Of a stretch of 64,000 nucleotides of DNA, positions 61,231 through 64,000 are shown piece by piece (positions within the stretch are counted from its first letter, which is position 1; each line of letters opens with the position of its first letter). The DNA comes from Polyodon spathula (lineage: Eukaryota > Chordata > Actinopteri > Acipenseriformes > Polyodontidae): contig NC_054538.1 in the NCBI RefSeq assembly GCF_017654505.1, positions 21,112,912 through 21,176,911 on the forward strand. Reading direction: 5' to 3'. The notes beneath the pieces were generated by a model. The model was given only the letters and a program-made list of their open reading frames with translations, did not search any database and had not been told where the DNA came from. The position numbers and the translations under genes were made by a program.

Positions 61231-62362
61231 ATGTCTACAGTCTCCAAAGTAGTACTAGGTGTTTCTTTGGTTCTTAGTCTGGGAACGGTGGCTGGAGTTC
61301 ATATCAAGCAGAACCTGGACAGAGAGGTATGTGAAGAGGCACTCAAGGGCTTTTTATAACCCTGTGCTGGAGACAAAGTCGTCCTAATGTTAAGAAGAGC
61401 ACTGTGTTAACATTACTGTTTAGTGCTTCCTAAAGCTTCTAACGAAATGGCAAACAGTAAACTGGCAAAGCGGTAGCGAATGTGCTGTCCCCTTGGGGCG
61501 ACTTTTATTGATGTCCGGTTAAGAAACACTGTGACGATATAAGAAATGGCTTCGAGTAAGGTTGCATATTACTTTGGGGGAATACGGTGTTACTTTTGAA
61601 TTTGAATTCTTAATTTAAAATATAGAAAAATGTAAAACTGACTTCACTATAAAAATATATATATAGTCGGTTGCAGTAGGTTGAGGTTCCGTATAAGATC
61701 TTTGAGATGACAGGTTGGTACTCCCTTATTTAAGAAAAAGAGAACTATTAACAGTAAAAGTATTCATTATTATCATTTCAAACATTTTCGTTGGAAAGAA
61801 CCTTCTGTCTGTTGCCACTATTGCATAGGTAATATGTACTGCTCACCGATACACCATAGCAATACGTTGGTATTGTGGTAATAGATAAGTGAAAGCTTAT
61901 ACAGAGCAGCCAGCTAAGGGGTTTTGAAAGCAGTACCAGTAGAAAAAATAAAACGCCAGAAAGATATGTCCACCAACATGGATTCATTTAGCCCACTTAT
62001 GTGCAACTAAGGGTCACAAAATGTAAATTAGGACATCCCAGTATTAGATTGTTTTTCATAACAAAGCGTAGAAATCCCCATATCTTCTCGTATTTTTTTT
62101 TTTTTTTTTGATGAATGTTTAATTTCGGAACTATGTTTGACCTTTTCTCTCATTTATGTTAGATATTGATCTCTGTAGATATTAATCAGACTTGATTAGT
62201 CCATATTTTTCTTCACAGAGACTGCATGAAGGTGTCATCAGGGATCTTGAGAGACAGGCCCGTAAAAGGGAGAATCTGCGACAGCTGGAAGAACAAATCT
62301 CTCTCACCAAGGAGCTTGAGATGGAACGGGAGAAGAGAGCAGCGGGCGCACAGACCTCCTAG
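61231..62362 (+). CDS. PET117: PET117 cytochrome c oxidase chaperone, two exons
   Basis: PET117 is a small mitochondrial inner-membrane protein that helps assemble cytochrome c oxidase, bridging heme-A synthesis to the assembly line. Exon 1 (61231-61326) encodes MSTVSKVVLGVSLVLSLGTV then AGVHIKQNLDRE, containing the single N-terminal membrane segment (about residues 5-24). The donor is GAGAG|GTATGT. Exon 2 (62219-62362) follows a TTCTTCACAG acceptor in phase 0 and encodes RLHEGVIRDLERQARKRENL then RQLEEQISLTKELEMEREKR..AAGAQTS, a charged helix. Total 79 aa against 81 in human, with the hallmark SKVVLG..AGVH and RL..GVIRD.ERQ blocks. The gene is intact. Its short size and two exons would be missed by simple ORF scanning. 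Neighbour order with MGME1/OVOL2 supports the call. Confidence 0.95.
61330..62215. other. PET117 intron, nothing recognised
   Basis: Single intron of PET117. Contains a T run near 62094-62109 before the acceptor; no element seen. Confidence 0.6.
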
Positions 62363-62504
62363 ATTGACCTAGATATACTACACACCTGCTATTGCCGTGC
62401 TGGAAACAACCATCTACATGCAGCAAAATTGCCTATAGCAAGAAGCATTGGACCGGGAGTTTGTTAGTGTTCCTCCAGCTTGAAAAGGATATTTTTCTGC
62501 ATTT

Positions 62505-62510
62505 ATTAAA
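62505..62510 (+). terminator. PET117 polyadenylation signal (ATTAAA)
   Basis: The common variant signal ATTAAA lies 143 nt after the stop codon and 18 nt before the solo LTR insertion point, so the expected cleavage site is at or inside the LTR border. Confidence 0.5.
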
Positions 62511-62527
62511 GATATTTAATGGGGGAC

Positions 62528-63075
62528 TGTCGCAGATGGCTTTGTGTGGCGTGTGGGGGGTGACGTCAGGTTCAGGAAGCAGTAGTCAAAACAAAGTATG
62601 GCGGGGCAAAACTGAAAAGCAACAGCGTTCAGCGCATTTATTAAATAATAAACAAAATAAATACTTATACAAAACACTAAACAAAAAGGGCACAAGGGCC
62701 AAACAAGCAAACAGTAAACAAGTAGTAAGCTGGTGCGAAACCAGCAAACGTAGCAGCTGTTTAGTTCCTTTTTCCCACAGACTTGCGTCTCCCCTCTGTC
62801 ACTCTCCGCACTCCAAGCCGAGAGTGGGTCTTTTATATTCCTGGCTGGAGCCTTAATTACCCACTAATAAATGACCTTATTAAGGCTCCAGTCACTTTAC
62901 CACGAGAGTTCTAGGGCGGGGCTTTGAACCCCATCAATACCGACTTCACATTATAAGACTGGCTTTTTCGCCGGTCTCAAACACTAAATAATAAAGGACA
63001 GACGGTGCTCGACCGCCCGCACATAAACACAATAATAATAACAAATGAATACATAGGGGTGGGCACCACATCACA
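62528..63075 (-). mobile_element. Solo LTR F with 5-bp target duplication GGGAC
   Basis: The element runs TGTCGCAGATGGC..CACCACATCACA and is flanked by GGGAC at 62523-62527 and 63076-63080. On the minus strand there is a TATA box (AATATAAAAG, 62840-62831), then TATTTATTTTGTTTATTATT and AATAAATGCGC downstream, the promoter and poly(A) parts of an LTR. Length 548 bp. It shares its plan and end words with the LTRs at 23.7 and 42.0 kb and lies antisense to PET117. Confidence 0.8.
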
Positions 63076-63124
63076 GGGACACAGAATTCACCACGCAAAA
63101 ACTATAAATAATAAAAAAAAAAAA

Positions 63125-63826
63125 ATCAAAATTCAAAATTTTAAATGTTTGGCTGTAGCAGAAAGCAGTTTGTTCGCCGAAGGGCTGGACAGCAGTACAC
63201 GAATCAGTGTCTGCAGGCAACAGTGAAGCATGGTGGAGGTTCCTTGCAAGTTTGGGGCTGCATTTCTGCAAATGGAGTTGGGGATTTGGTCAGAATTAAT
63301 GGTAATGCTGAGAAGTACAGGCAGATACTTATCCATCATGCAATAGAGGCATATGATTGGACCCAAATTTGTTCTGCAGCATGACAATGACCCCAAACAT
63401 ACAGCGAAAGTCATTAAGAACTATCTTCAGCGTAAAGAAGAACAAGGAGTCCTGGAAGTGATGGTATGGCCCCCACAGAGCCCTGATCTCAACATCATCG
63501 AGTCTGTCTGGGATTACATGAAGAGAGAGAAGAAACTTAGGCTGCCTAAATCTTCAGAAGAACTGCGGTTAGTTCTCCAAGATGTTTGGGCCAACCTACC
63601 TGCCAAGTTCCTTCAAAAACTGCAAGTGTACCTAGAAGAACTGATGCTGTTTTAAAGGCAAAGGGTGGTCACACCAAATATTGATTTGATGTAGATTTTT
63701 CTTCTGTTCACTCACTTTGCATTTTGTTAACTGATAAATATAAACTATTAACATGTCTATTTTTGAAAGCATTCTTACTTTACAGCATGTTTTCACACCT
63801 GCCTAAAACTTTTGCACAGTACTGTA
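63125..63826 (+). pseudogene. Third Tc1-like transposon relic (C-terminal half)
   Basis: Two overlapping frames encode the back half of a Tc1 transposase. The first is 63145-63384 (CLQATVKHGGGSLQVWGCIS then ANGVGDLVRING). A frame change follows near 63360, and the second is 63353-63655 ([40 protein letters not shown]). The second catalytic Asp and the final Glu are present. The N-terminal DNA-binding part and the first Asp are missing. The 3' terminal region ends GCCTAAAACTTTTGCACAGT beside TA at about 63825. Different subfamily from the copies at 19 and 36 kb. Confidence 0.9.
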
Positions 63827-63827
63827 T

Positions 63828-63839
63828 ACATATATATAT

Positions 63840-63906
<67 letters not shown>
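63828..63906. repeat. (TA)n-(GA)n microsatellite
   Basis: Short TA run followed by about 28 AG units, directly after the Tc1 end. Confidence 0.95.
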
Positions 63907-63908
<2 letters not shown>

Positions 63909-64000
63909 ACGACGCTGAGTCAGCAGTTCAATGGCAGCAGGTGTTCAGGGCCATCAGAGACATAGAGTTCGGCTTTCCACGCGAGTGGTACCCAGCTGTT
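63909..64000 (+). other. Open frame running off the window end, unidentified
   Basis: From 63909 one frame is open to the last base and translates to QWQQVFRAIRDIEFGFPREW followed by YPAV. Its composition looks protein-like and is unlike the surrounding microsatellite. I do not recognise the family and see no start codon or splice acceptor. It could be an exon or a fragment of a mobile-element gene. Confidence 0.25.

Overview
This window is vertebrate nuclear DNA, most likely from a ray-finned fish. It holds multi-exon genes with GT-AG introns, roughly 35-40% GC by eye, Tc1-like transposons, CR1-type LINEs, tRNA- and 5S-derived SINEs, hAT- and piggyBac-like MITEs, solo LTRs and long TA/CA/GA microsatellites. 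Several dispersed repeats (the CR1 3' end carrying an 8-bp 'TTATGTTC' tail, and the 'GGGGCTCC..GCGCATCCAGTAAAGGCGC' tRNA SINE) look like ones I associate with sturgeon or paddlefish. That species assignment is from memory and only moderately secure.

The host genes form one conserved block, in the order and orientation of human chromosome 20p12-p11: RRBP1 (minus; first coding exon at 2901-3552, remainder off the left edge), SNX5 (minus; 13 coding exons, 40138-53602, about 400 aa, fully open), MGME1 (plus; four coding exons, 55330-58067), an OVOL2 zinc-finger exon relic (minus; about 60767-60945) and PET117 (plus; two exons, 61231-62362, 79 aa). I assembled each gene by hand from splice sites and reading frame. 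SNX5 and PET117 look intact. MGME1 has a damaged start to its second coding exon. OVOL2 is reduced to a broken zinc-finger exon. Two decaying genes beside intact neighbours would fit a duplicated (polyploid) genome losing one copy, but that is inference.

Layout: 1-8.2 kb is the 5' part of RRBP1 with its promoter near 8 kb (two ZNF143-like motifs). 8.2-39 kb is an intergenic stretch with no recognisable host gene, filled with decayed transposable elements. 39-53.6 kb is SNX5, whose introns carry a solo LTR, two tRNA SINEs, a MIR/CORE-like SINE and a CR1 fragment. 53.6-54.1 kb is a shared divergent promoter for SNX5 and MGME1. 54.1-58.3 kb is MGME1. 58.3-61.2 kb holds a CR1 LINE and the OVOL2 relic. 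61.2-62.5 kb is PET117. 62.5-64 kb holds a solo LTR, a Tc1 relic and a GA microsatellite.

The gene products act in unrelated places: an ER-membrane ribosome-binding protein, an endosome-to-Golgi sorting nexin, a mitochondrial DNA exonuclease and a cytochrome-oxidase assembly factor. The block is a synteny unit, not an operon. I found no CRISPR array, no functional tRNA or rRNA gene, and no clearly novel protein system. The most interesting observations are a sense-oriented solo LTR that starts 13 nt past a SNX5 splice donor, the damaged MGME1 exon, the OVOL2 relic at its ancestral position, and an inverted-repeat element enclosing an exon-like open frame.
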